NCBI GenBank assembly: GCA_963662375.2
Contig: CAXXRP010000005.1
Span: 552,750 to 616,749, forward strand
Reading direction: 5' to 3'
Length of the DNA: 64,000 nucleotides
Source: UBA11612 sp963662375
GTDB taxonomy: Bacteria; Pseudomonadota; Alphaproteobacteria; Rhodospirillales; Rhodospirillaceae
This document shows, in pieces, positions 54,000 to 63,025 of this stretch; position 1 is the first letter of the stretch, and each line of letters opens with the position of its first letter. The notes under the pieces are model-generated. The model made no database searches, had not been told where the DNA came from, and worked only from the letters and a program-made list of their open reading frames with translations. The position numbers and the translations under genes are program-made.

Positions 54000-55904
54000 A
54001 TGATGGATTCCCTACATCTAACAGCAACCCGTGGTGTTACGGCTAAAGCTCCCCTTGCAATCGTCAAAAAAGCGATCCTCCTCGCCGCCGGTGTTGGTGA
54101 TCGCCTGCAGCCTTTTACGCAGGAGTTTCCCAAATGCATGGTGCCGGTGAATGGCGTGCCGATTATCGTCAACGCATTGACCCATCTTAGTGATGTCGGC
54201 GTGACTGAAACCGTTATCGTCGTCGGCCACCATAAGGAGAAGCTCTACGAGCGTTTTGGGAATACCTTCGAGGCCATGAAGATCACTTATATCGAGTCTG
54301 AAGACTTCGCGAGCACAAATAATATCTATTCGCTGTGGCTCGCCCGCGATCATCTCGATGAGGATGTCTTCTTATTGGAGGCCGATGTGTTTTTTGAGCT
54401 GCCGCTCCTTGAAAAAATGCTCTCGCATAAAAGTGGCAGCCTCGCCGCAGTATCTCAGCATCAACCCTGGATGTCCGGTGCCGTTGTGAGCCTCAGCAAG
54501 TCCGGCAACATTCAAGCGATGATGGATGCGCGGGAGCAAGGCCCAGATTTCGATTACACCAAGGTCTTCAAAACGGTCAATATCTACCTATTCCAGAAAG
54601 AATTCCTGCGTCGTTACTTTTTGCCGCACCTTGAGGCTTATATCGCTTCGGGCGACGTTAACGAATATTACGAGGTCATTCTCCACACAATGGCTCATCG
54701 CGTGGACCGCCAACTCGGTGCGGTTCAGTGCGACGGTCTTCGTTGGTACGAGATTGACGATGAGAATGATCGTCTTTCTGCTGAATACATGTTTTCGACG
54801 CAAGAACGCCGCTATGAAATGATATCAGACCAACATGGTGGATATTGGCGTTTTGATTTCGTGGATCACGCTTATCTCTACAATCTCTATTTTCCGCCCC
54901 CGCCGGTGTTCGTCCACTTCAAAAACCATGTTCAAAATCTGATTTTGAATTATCCGGTCGCTCAGAATCCACTCGCTCTATTGGTCGGTGCGCTCATCAA
55001 TCAGCCAGCCGAGAGGATAGTCGTAGGCAATGGCGCTTCTGAGCTCATCAAGATCATCGCAAACCAAGTCACCGAGCGACTGATTATTCCCGTCCCCACC
55101 TTTAACGAGTACGAAGAGGCTGTGCCCGAGAGAAAGCTCATTCGTTTTGCATTGGAAACACCGTCCTTCCAGGTAAATGTTGATGCGTTTGCCGAGGAGG
55201 CTGCGCGCTGCGAGGCCAGCATCGCGATCGTGGTTACCCCTAACAATCCAACCTCTTTATCGGTTCCGAAGGCAGACCTATGCCGACTTGCAGCAAAGCT
55301 CGGTAAGCACGGCTGCATTCTCGTTGTTGATGAATCCTTCATCGATTTCTGTGCGGAGCCTGAACGCGCCACCTTGAGCAACGAGCTCGATGCGTATCCG
55401 AACTTGGTTATTCTCAAAAGTATGAGCAAGGCTTACGGAATCGGAGGACTACGGCTTGGTTATCTGCTGACGTCTAACAGCGAATTTGCTGAAGCCGTGC
55501 GTGCTGATGTACCAATTTGGAACATAAATGGATTTGCGGAATCATTTTTGCGCCTGGCCCCGCGGTATAGGAGAGAATTTACCAAGAGCTGTATCAAAGT
55601 CCGCGAAGATCGAGATGATTTATACCAGCGTTTGAATTGCATTACAGGGATAACCGCTTACAAGCCGGATGCAAATTTCGTGTTCTGTAGTCTGCCCAAT
55701 GCTGGGCCGAGTGGGCCGGACGTGGCTCGAGCCCTATTCGTAGACCACAATATTCTGATCAAACATTGTGCGGGGAAAACCCTATCAGGTTCAAATCGCT
55801 ATCTACGAATCGCGTCTCGCACGGTTGCTGAGAATTGTACGCTCGTCGAAGCTTTGGAAGCCGTACTCGATTCCCTCGGACAACTAGAAATCGGCCATGG
55901 ATGA
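54000..55904 (+). CDS. Nucleotidyltransferase-aminotransferase fusion (PntC-like or amino-alcohol-phosphate activating)
   Basis: A 634-residue two-domain enzyme. Residues 20-265: sugar-/choline-phosphate-type cytidylyltransferase with ILLAAGVGDRLQPFT near 27, the EFPKCMVPVNG segment, EADVFFE near 126 (metal-site acidic pair) and WYEIDDENDRL near 250. Residues 290-630: fold-type I PLP enzyme of the HisC/CobD group with PVPTFNEYEEA, TPNNPTS near 411, VVDESFIDF near 442 and PLP lysine SMSKAYGIGGLRLGY near 472-486. In phosphonate pathways an aminoethylphosphonate transaminase can be fused to its cytidylyltransferase (PntC). A CobD-like decarboxylase making an amino-alcohol phosphate is equally possible. 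No PEP mutase gene is in the window. Overlaps the CDP-alcohol transferase gene by 8 bases. Confidence 0.8.
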   Translation: MMDSLHLTATRGVTAKAPLAIVKKAILLAAGVGDRLQPFTQEFPKCMVPVNGVPIIVNALTHLSDVGVTETVIVVGHHKEKLYERFGNTFEAMKITYIESEDFASTNNIYSLWLARDHLDEDVFLLEADVFFELPLLEKMLSHKSGSLAAVSQHQPWMSGAVVSLSKSGNIQAMMDAREQGPDFDYTKVFKTVNIYLFQKEFLRRYFLPHLEAYIASGDVNEYYEVILHTMAHRVDRQLGAVQCDGLRWYEIDDENDRLSAEYMFSTQERRYEMISDQHGGYWRFDFVDHAYLYNLYFPPPPVFVHFKNHVQNLILNYPVAQNPLALLVGALINQPAERIVVGNGASELIKIIANQVTERLIIPVPTFNEYEEAVPERKLIRFALETPSFQVNVDAFAEEAARCEASIAIVVTPNNPTSLSVPKADLCRLAAKLGKHGCILVVDESFIDFCAEPERATLSNELDAYPNLVILKSMSKAYGIGGLRLGYLLTSNSEFAEAVRADVPIWNINGFAESFLRLAPRYRREFTKSCIKVREDRDDLYQRLNCITGITAYKPDANFVFCSLPNAGPSGPDVARALFVDHNILIKHCAGKTLSGSNRYLRIASRTVAENCTLVEALEAVLDSLGQLEIGHG

Positions 55905-56607
55905 TGAATTATCCCGAGAACGCGGGGCAGATCAAATTCAGACTACGGTGAAGGACGTCAACGTGCCGGACCGTTCATCCCGCGGCAGTATTTTTGCCCA
56001 TGCCGCCGATCCCGCCAACGGACTCACTTTGGCGGGATTGCTTTGCGCGCTGATCGGGATCTACTTCGCAGCGCAAGGAGTCTTCTCGGCGGCCGTGATT
56101 GCACTGCTGTGGGCCACGTTCTTTGATTGGTTTGATGGCCCTGTCGCGCGCCGAACGAAAGGGCGGTCGGATGAACTTCGAGCATTAGGAGGGCAGCTTG
56201 ATTCCCTGGTCGATATCGTTAGCGGTGGTGTCGGTCCTGCGATCCTTCTCTTGAGTGTTGGCACGTTTAGTCCGTGGTTCATTCCAGGAGCATTTGCGAT
56301 CGTTGCAGCGGGTGTGCTGCGGCTCAGTTACTTCAACGTGTTTGGGCTCGAAGATGAGGCCACGTACCTGGGCCTGCCGATTGACCACAACGTTATCTTA
56401 TTATCGATGGTGTTCTTGCTCGAAGGCCGGATAGGCGGAACTGAGTTCGCCATCGTTCTCTATATCGCGACAGTAATCATCGCCATCCTAAGCATCACGC
56501 CATTCCGGATGCTCAAGCTTACAGGTCACTGGTACGTCATTTTTACTGGATTTGTTGTATCGTTAACTACTGTGTACGGATGGCGGCTATGGGTTGGAAT
56601 GTCATAG
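55897..56607 (+). CDS. CDP-alcohol phosphatidyltransferase-family membrane enzyme
   Basis: A 236-residue protein with about six helices. The catalytic motif starts FDWFDGPVARR near 70 and ends GGQLDSLVD near 96. The gap between the Arg and the Gly is 12 residues instead of the usual 8, a local insertion (RTKGRSDELRAL). It resembles phosphatidylserine synthase most in the helix after the motif (GPAILLLS, LRLSYFNVFG). It should join a CDP-activated alcohol or CDP-diacylglycerol to its acceptor. Overlap with the nucleotidyltransferase-aminotransferase gene points to the fusion product as its donor. Confidence 0.83.
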   Translation: MDDELSRERGADQIQTTVKDVNVPDRSSRGSIFAHAADPANGLTLAGLLCALIGIYFAAQGVFSAAVIALLWATFFDWFDGPVARRTKGRSDELRALGGQLDSLVDIVSGGVGPAILLLSVGTFSPWFIPGAFAIVAAGVLRLSYFNVFGLEDEATYLGLPIDHNVILLSMVFLLEGRIGGTEFAIVLYIATVIIAILSITPFRMLKLTGHWYVIFTGFVVSLTTVYGWRLWVGMS

Positions 56608-56613
56608 CCCTCT

Positions 56614-57534
56614 CTAGTCTGATGCGCTCAATCGAAAAAAGTGGTTTTGCAAGCGGGGCCAATTGATCTTGAGTCGTGACAGGGCGCGGGGCAGTAGCCA
56701 AAAACTGAGCGGAGCAAGCGCCCTGAGTGAATACCAGGTCAGAGCCCCGAGGAAATTGGACTGATCCGGCAAAAACCGTATGTGTTTTCGCCGCGCTTCC
56801 ACCAGCTCCACTGCAACTTCCATGTTTGTGTAGGCATAGTTCCGACGACGTCCAGCAGTTGGAAAACCCGCCTCACGAAACAGGTCTTGGTAAAGCGTCA
56901 CGTTTCGATAGACCGCTTGGTACTCGCCCCCAGGGGTTAGTTTTCCTTTTGGTACGGTCGTTTCGCGGAGAACGATAGATGCTCCTGGGGCAAGGCGGTC
57001 TTTCAATGAGCGGAGTAATTTCACGACATCATCGTCGTTCAAATACATGCACAGCCCGCCAAGAAAAATCAGGTCGAAGGGCCCTGTGGGAAGGTCTTTT
57101 CGGACATCACCCTCAACGATTTTCGCGCCCGGAAAGGGAGCGAGGAGCGTCCGCGCTGCCGCTGCCATAGATGAACTTTGTTCGAACCCAATGACACTGT
57201 CGTAGCGGTTTGCAAATATCTTGGTCCAAGTTCCTGCGCCACAACCGAGGTCGAGCACTCTGCCTGTTTGGAGGACGGCGTCGAGCCAATCGGTGACTGT
57301 CGCGACCTCTTTGCGCAAGCGGTAGTGAATAGAATTCTCGGGTAAATTCTGCTCGTGAACCATATAGCTGGCGGTTGCGGCACTATCGCTGCCAGCCGCT
57401 TGGAAATAGTGCCGAACAACGGCGTAGTCGATTCGTCGTCCTGATGAGCGGTGGTTGTTCATGATAAAGTTCCACGTACTGGGGCTTGTCAATATGTGCT
57501 GCAGAGCAGTGTTGAATTTGTCCATGCATATCAA
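56614..57534 (-). CDS. SAM-dependent methyltransferase
   Basis: A 306-residue class I methyltransferase. SAM motif I VLDLGCGAGTW near 93, acidic residue of motif II in VIGFEQSSS near 113, motif III EGDVRKDLP and GPFDLIFLGGL near 150. The C-terminal 70 residues are basic and aromatic with a hydrophobic patch (ALTWYSLRALAPLSFWLL), suggesting membrane contact. It converges with the CDP-alcohol transferase with a 6-base gap. N-methylation of an amino-alcohol headgroup is a plausible role, but no residue proves the substrate. Confidence 0.8.
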   Translation of the reverse strand: MICMDKFNTALQHILTSPSTWNFIMNNHRSSGRRIDYAVVRHYFQAAGSDSAATASYMVHEQNLPENSIHYRLRKEVATVTDWLDAVLQTGRVLDLGCGAGTWTKIFANRYDSVIGFEQSSSMAAAARTLLAPFPGAKIVEGDVRKDLPTGPFDLIFLGGLCMYLNDDDVVKLLRSLKDRLAPGASIVLRETTVPKGKLTPGGEYQAVYRNVTLYQDLFREAGFPTAGRRRNYAYTNMEVAVELVEARRKHIRFLPDQSNFLGALTWYSLRALAPLSFWLLPRALSRLKINWPRLQNHFFRLSASD

Positions 57535-57946
57535 CGATGCACCGTACGGGATATTATATTGTCACTTACGCTATCACATTTTCAGATGTTCGCGATCAAC
57601 TGAAGACTAGCTTCATTATCCGTTACAACGAGCGCGGTCCCGGGCAATCCCCACGCTTCAGGGACAATAGATCTTTGGTGGTCTACGGGGAGAGGTAGCC
57701 CGAAACTCGCGTGTAACGATGCGGTAAGGGCTTTCATCACCAATGGGACGCCATTTAGTCAATGAAACTAGCGCCGCCCCAAGAGTTCTCATTTCCACAC
57801 CAGTTGGCACGCCCATTGCTATCAAGTGCTTAACTTGTAAAACCGAGCCTCCAGCGACGCCGCGCGGTAAATATGTGCCACGAGCGGTGCGACGCCGCGG
57901 GGAATGATATGCTAAGCAATAACGAACCAATAGTGTAGGAGAATAG
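57535..57946. other. Intergenic region, no gene seen
   Basis: About 410 bases between divergent genes. Open frames here are antisense shadows without codon bias or ribosome sites. It should hold the promoters for the methyltransferase and the DUF6481 gene. Confidence 0.3.
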
Positions 57947-58327
57947 ATGGCTAAGCACGAAGTGAGTTTTAACGAGCGGCTTAAATCTGCGGCAAAAGCC
58001 AGACAGACCACGCTGACAACGGCGAGGGCCAACGCACCGGTCAACGCATCTGGCTATGCTGAGCGACAGGCCAAGCCCATGGTGGCGAGCATTGCTCGCG
58101 AAAAGCGAAGGGAAGAAGCCATAGCGGGAAAGCTTGCCGAGACTACCCGCGTAGCTGAGGAACAAGTCGCCGTCGCGCGCGCTGAACAGCGTGCGGTTGA
58201 ATCCGAGAAGGCTGAACAGAAAGCGGAATTGAACCGAGAAGCGATTGATGCCATTGCTCGCAAAGCCATGCAGAAGGCTGGTCGAGACGCAAAATATGCC
58301 GCCCGTCAGGCTCGGCGTAATAAATAG
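57947..58327 (+). CDS. DUF6481-family small basic helical protein
   Basis: A 126-residue, highly charged protein almost entirely alpha-helical: FNERLKSAAKARQTTLTTARA at the start, a long Ala/Glu/Lys-rich helix (about 50-110) and a KYAARQARRNK tail. The N-terminal pattern and the basic C-terminus fit DUF6481, a family common in Alphaproteobacteria with unknown role, often next to stress or cold-shock genes. Here a broken universal-stress gene follows. Intact. Confidence 0.75.
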   Translation: MAKHEVSFNERLKSAAKARQTTLTTARANAPVNASGYAERQAKPMVASIAREKRREEAIAGKLAETTRVAEEQVAVARAEQRAVESEKAEQKAELNREAIDAIARKAMQKAGRDAKYAARQARRNK

Positions 58328-58425
58328 TCACCGTGCGTCTACGAAACCTCCACGCCGGTAAGAGGCTCCCATTAGGACGTGCGCTTACAACCCCGCTGGT
58401 CGTTGGGTCGTAAGGAACAGATAAG

Positions 58426-59285
58426 ATGACAAACCTCAATCAGTTCGAGTCGGTTTTCAAGTCAGCGGATAAAGCAGTCTATACGTATGATCGACCGACG
58501 TTCGACCGTGTGCTAGTGGTTACCGATCTCAATGAGGCTGACGCCGCCAATATTACGAATCGCGTGCGCAAGTTCCTCAATACGATTGACGCTGCGGGGT
58601 ACGCGATGGGATACACTTTCCGGAGATGCTTTCGGCAGCGTTCAGGCGTTGTTGGAAAGCATTGAGAAACACAAGCCTGACCTTATTGTCACTTACCGCC
58701 ATCTTCATTCGAGGCGCCTGGCAATGGCCGTACAGCCTGGGTGAATATTTGGACGTGATGACACAGGCAACCAGCGTACCTTTGTTGGTGCTGCCCCACC
58801 CTGACGACGATCGAGCGCTGCCGCACAGCATCCAGGATACGGATCGCGTAATGGCAGTCACCAACCATCTAACCGGCGACAACCGGTTGGTCAATATAGC
58901 CGTAGCGTTCACCAAACCCAGCGGAACATGCTGGTTGACGCATGTGGAACGCAAATCGGTGTTCGAGCGCTACATGGATGCGATTTCCAAGATACCGGCC
59001 ATTGATACCGATGTTGCGCGCGAAGCTCTCAGCGAACAATTATTGAAGGAACCCCGGGACTTTATTGCCGCGTGCCGAGCAGCAATCGATGCGCAAGGCT
59101 TGCCGATCAGGATCGAAGAGGTTGTCTCCATGGGGCGTCAGATCGATGAATACGGAGAACTCATAGCGAAGCGGGAGATCGACCTGCTGGTTCTACACAC
59201 CAAGGATAAAGGCCAACTGGCTATGCACGGCGCGGCGTATGCCTTGGCTGTGGAGCTTCGCAACATTCCGCTGTTGATGCTGTAA
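58426..59285 (+). pseudogene. Universal stress protein (UspA family), two frameshifts
   Basis: ATG 58426 follows AAGGA. Sense runs in frame 1 to about 58605 (RVLVVTDLNEADAAN), frame 2 to about 58715 (LLESIEKHKPDLIVTYRHLHS) and frame 0 to 59285 (TSVPLLVLPHPDDDR ... LAMHGAAYALAVELRNIPLLML). Restored length is about 285 residues with two Usp-like halves; the second half ends with the nucleotide-loop-like G-x2-A ... LL pattern. Each break is a single-base gain. It precedes the nhaD pseudogene by one base, as in operons where Usp proteins regulate transporters. Confidence 0.8.
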
Positions 59286-59286
59286 T

Positions 59287-60653
59287 CATGCATCACGTTT
59301 CAACACCCGTCACCGCGCTCTTCGTCTTTCTCTTAGTAGCGATGACCCTGTCTCTCGCCTTCGAGGAGAAAACTCCATGCCAAGAAATCGGTGATTGTCG
59401 GCTTGTTCGCGGCTATCACACTATTCCTGGCCGCGGCGTTCGGTCTGGGTTCACCCCGAAACGGTGACTATCATGGGCAACCCGGTGACGCTGCCGGTCT
59501 ACGTCCCCGGTATCAACTGGGAGGTTATTGCAATCATCCTAGGGTCATCTTTGTTCGTCGATGTGACGAGCAAATGCGGACTGTTCACATGGATAGCCAT
59601 TAAATTGACCAAGGCGTCTCGGGGCGATCCGCTCAAGCTACTCATATTTTTACAGCGTTATGACGGTTGTATTTCCCGCCGTTCTCAACAATGTCACAGC
59701 GATGATTATCGTCGGCACATTGAGCGGTGTGTCACTCGGTAAACTCCGCCTAACCAACAAGCTTCTCGGTTTCTTGTTGATTGAAGGTCTGCTGACCAAC
59801 GTTGGCGGCATGCTGACCCTGATCTCTTCGGTGCCCAACATTATCATCGGTAGTACCGCCGGTATCTCCTTCATCACTTTTTTCATCACGGCAAGCCCGT
59901 ACGTTGTTGTGGCAACAGCCGTGACAATATTCATGGGCGCGCGCCTCTTCGGCATCAAAGCATTAAAGGGTGAGGCAGCCAAGACCGAAGCGGCAAGCCT
60001 GGTCGCTGGTTTTGACGAGAATGATGGCGTCGAATCTGTCGGCTTCTTCCGCTTCGGCACTACAATGACCGTCCTCTTCATCGTCGCCATGGCGAGTGTT
60101 TCTGTCACACCCTACGTGAAGGACTTGGGCATGGGCTACGTTGCTTTGACGTTTGCAGTGATCATGCTGACCCGATACGCCGCGACCGCCGACCGGTTTT
60201 ATCAGGCTGTCGATTGGGATTTGCTCGCCTTCTTTGGTTGCCTTTTTATTGTCATCAACATGATGGAACACGCTCTCGTGTTGGAGCTGATCGGCGAGGG
60301 GCTGAAACCAATTATCGGTTTGGGCGAAACCGTCGGCGTTGGGGTGTTACTGGTGGCCTCGGCCGTCGCGAGCTCCGTTACCGACAATATTCCGCTTGCC
60401 GCGATGTTGGCGAAAATTCCTGGGCGGACTTGAGTTGGCAAGTGACTCGCCATTTTGGTGGGCGGTGATCTTCGGCGCCAATTTGGGTGGCAACATCACG
60501 CCGATCGGCTCGGCCTCGACTCTTGTCGCCGTGACGATCATCCATAAAAACAGGCTACCGATGTCGTTCGCCTCATTCGTAAAAGTCGCTGTTCCATTCG
60601 CTGCACTGCAATTGGTGTTGGCGGCTGTCTACGTTTTGGTTGTACTTGGATAA
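59287..60653 (+). pseudogene. nhaD: NhaD-type sodium/proton antiporter, four frameshifts
   Basis: Membrane-protein sense continues through five segments with breaks near 59380, 59450, 59650 and 60430: signal-like start, GLFAAITLFLAAAFG, INWEVIAIILGSSLFVDV, FPAVLNNVTAMIIVGTLSG, LLIEGLLTNVGGMLTLISSVPNI, ASSVTDNIPLAAML and GANLGGNITPIGSAST. The paired NNVTA and TDNIP repeats, and the GANLGGNITPIGS end, mark the ion transporter (ArsB/NhaD) superfamily. Intact length would be about 455 residues. Four indels in 1.4 kb indicate decay or local sequence error. Broken UspA gene upstream. Confidence 0.83.
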
Positions 60654-61024
60654 CGCACCGGGGTCTTTTTGGCCTTGCTGACGGTGTACGGAAGGGCTTC
60701 AGCAAGGTTGCCGTTAATATGCGCGTCAAGAGCGCGGCAAGCGCAGAGGATCTCACGGCCCTGGCACTATACTCCCCGGTCCACGAGATGATTTCGAAGT
60801 CACTGCCTGTAGAATTTACTCTCACGATGTACTGAGGAAAAAGAGTTGGATCACGGTGCTGGATTTATTGAATTGAGCAATAAATCCGGCCCGTGTCCTC
60901 CTCACCGCAATTCTCGGAACCCTCGAGTTCACGCCTTTACCACGATGGGCGCCACCGAACCTTTTAGGAACAACTCATGAGCGCCGCGAATGAGTTATCC
61001 AGTGGTGCCCACTTTCGACACCTA
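60654..61024. other. Intergenic region at the right end of the island
   Basis: About 370 bases between the nhaD pseudogene and the right repeat. Frames are short and without family likeness. No integrase gene or fragment was recognised here. Confidence 0.3.
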
Positions 61025-61226
61025 GGGGACGCCATATTTTCCGCCAGTTTTAAACCACGTCCACCGAACGTACGGCAAACGTACGGCATAAAGGTTGCGG
61101 GACGTCAGGTGACGGTAGGCATAGAAGCGCTCGCTCTCAAAGCTGAGCAATAAGCTGCCCTGCTGTGTTGCTAATTCCGCTACACTTCTCTGAGAGGGAG
61201 TCATGCACGGCGCACTTTTTCGGCAG
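61025..61226 (+). repeat. Right copy of the ~200-bp direct repeat
   Basis: Begins with GGGGACGCCATAT, the last bases of tRNA-Glu as at 48289; no tRNA body lies upstream. Its second block 61133-61226 aligns with 48397-48488. Between them CGTACGGCA occurs twice 14 bases apart (near 61068 and 61081), possible recombinase arm sites. Best read as an attR-like junction of an island whose other end is at tRNA-Glu. Confidence 0.75.
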
Positions 61227-61238
61227 CGGGAGGTTTTT

Positions 61239-61972
61239 ATGAGGTTTAGAGCCCTCATTTTGCTTTTTGCGCGTTAGTTGCCTTTGGCGCCCCTTTGTTC
61301 GCAGCGCCCGACACGATTGAATCTGTCGCTGTCGTCGGCACTGGCGAAGTTGGGGGCACTTTGGGGAAAGCGTTGGGCTGGTTCCGGCCATCGTGTCGTT
61401 TATTGCTCCCGCACTCCGGAGGCGGAACGGTGGCGAGGCTCGTTACTGAAGCCGGTGGGGGGGGGTACCGCCACCACGCCGGGCAAAGCAGCCCAACAGG
61501 CAAGGATCGTGTTGCTCGCGGTACCGTGGTCGGCAGTTCAGGACACCGTCGCGAGCCTCGGTGACCTTAGCGGCAAAGTAGTCATCGACCCGATAAATCA
61601 TTTTAAACCGGTCGGCGGCTATCCGGGGCCACTCAACGGCCCATCCATTGCGCAGCAGGTGCAGGCTATGATGCCCGGCGCTAAAGTGGTAAAGGCTTTT
61701 AATACATTAGGCTCTGAGATCATGGTTGACCCAAAGTTAGCGGGTGGTCCGGTGACAATCCCACTCGCGGGGGATGACCGTGAAGCGAGGCACGTGTCGA
61801 GAATCTTGTTAGAGACGCGGGCTTTGAGCCAATGGATATGGGTCCACTATCTGTCGCTGTATTCATCGAGGGAATGCTTGGTCTGTATGTGAGTTACCGC
61901 CAATACAATCCCGGCCAGGGATTCGAATTCTACCTGCGTCCCATGCCCGACATCATTAATTCTGGCAGGTAA
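61239..61972 (+). pseudogene. NAD(P)-binding F420-oxidoreductase-like protein with signal peptide, three frameshifts
   Basis: ATG 61239 follows GGGAGG and opens a signal-like stretch that breaks at a TAG. The next frame gives APLFAAPDTIESVAVVGTGEVGGTLGKALG, a Rossmann start behind a cleavage-like site. After about 61385 the frame changes again to HRVVYCSRTPE, RIVLLAVPWSAVQDTV, VIDPINHF and KAFNTLGSEIM, typical of NADP-dependent F420 reductase-like proteins. A last change near 61815 leads to MDMGPLSVAVFIEGML and stop at 61972. Restored length is about 240 residues. An export signal on this fold is uncommon. Confidence 0.72.
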
Positions 61973-61975
61973 CCA

Positions 61976-62176
61976 TTGTCTGTTGCTGATAAAGACATTT
62001 ACCGAACTGCCAAGCTCTTAATTGAACAGCACGGCGCAGGGGCTTGGATTGAAGCAGCGGTCAAACACCGGGAAATGGTGGCAAACGGAGATGAAGAAGG
62101 TGCAGCCGTTTGGCTTAGAGTTGCCGACGCCATAGCTACCCTGGACAACATGGAAGCGTCCAGAGAGGTTCATTGA
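61976..62176 (+). CDS. DUF6961-like small protein
   Basis: 66 codons from TTG 61976. The sequence (DIYRTAKLLIEQHG, AVKHREMVANGDEEGAAVWLRVADAI) fits a small helical family in Alphaproteobacteria whose members read E-x-x-x-Q-HG ... GD-x-x-G-x-x-x-W-x-x-I-x-x-A. Function unknown. The start codon is weak and the gene directly follows a pseudogene. Confidence 0.6.
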   Translation: MSVADKDIYRTAKLLIEQHGAGAWIEAAVKHREMVANGDEEGAAVWLRVADAIATLDNMEASREVH

Positions 62177-62261
62177 GGCGCGGCAGTCCATCGCCATAGA
62201 ATGGGTGCAAGAAGTCTTCGACGACACAAATTTCGTTCGCACACGTTTTGGGAGCCAATAT

Positions 62262-63025
62262 TGTTTTCTCGATCCCTATTAGGTAACAAGCGACCTTCAC
62301 TGACCCTTCGATTCAGCGTGATTCCTCTAGTCGCTATTGTTTTCGTGGCTGCAGCAAGTGAAAGCGGCTACGAAACGGCGCGTAGACGCATGGTGGATGA
62401 GATCCGCACCATGGCCCCGGTCAGTTGCCGGCGGGAGCAGCGCCCCCGAGATTTCTGAACTTGTATTGGAGGCCATAGGCAGCGTGCCGCGTCACTTGTT
62501 CGTGCCCAAGCGGTTCCGCAGCGCAGCTTACCTCAATCGCCCGCTTCCCATCGCTGCGGGCCAGACCATCTCCCAGCCTTACATCGTTGCGCTCATGACG
62601 GAGTTGGTCGGCGTGGAGCCGGGCGATGTCGTCCTCGAAGTAGGCACAGGCTCGGGCTATCAGGCGGCGGTATTGGCGGAGTTGGGGGCCCGCGTGCATA
62701 CCATAGAGATCATTCCTGAATTGGGCGAGCAGGCCGCTGAGTTGTTCAAGAGTCTCGGTCTGACGGGGATTTCAACGCGCATCGGCGACGGCTACAAGGG
62801 ATGGGCGGAGGAGGCGCCTTTCGATGGGATCATTGTACGGCTGCCGCACCCCACATTCCACCGCCTCTTGTGGAGCAGCTTACGACCCGTGCGTCCATGG
62901 TGATCCCGGTGGACAGCCCGTCAGGCTTCCAGGAATTGTGGGTCGTTACCAAGAATGCCGACGGAACGGTGGGCGAGCGCCGCGTGGCCACCGTGAGATT
63001 CGTGCCCTTGACGCGCGAGAAGTGA
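62262..63025 (+). pseudogene. pcm: Protein-L-isoaspartate O-methyltransferase with N-terminal signal, two frameshifts
   Basis: The first frame begins near 62262, contains a hydrophobic core (FSVIPLVAIVFVAAASES) and the Pcm start YETARRRMVDEIRTMAP. Sense then shifts near 62420 to VPRHLFVPKRFRSAAYLNRPLPI, GQTISQPYIVALMTE and LEVGTGSGYQAAVLAEL (SAM motif), and shifts again near 62835 to APHIPPPLVEQL and the C-terminal VPLTREK. About 250 residues restored. Pcm repairs isoaspartyl residues; a signal sequence would place it in the periplasm, a known variant. Two indels make it inactive as read. Confidence 0.82.

Noticed and set aside
57658..58165. Minus-strand open frames of 111-128 codons
   Set aside because: Antisense to the DUF6481 gene and its leader, without ribosome sites or family sequence.
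58426..63025. Programmed frameshifting as the cause of the breaks
   Set aside because: There are too many breaks in unrelated genes, in both directions, and without slippery heptamers recognised at the joints.
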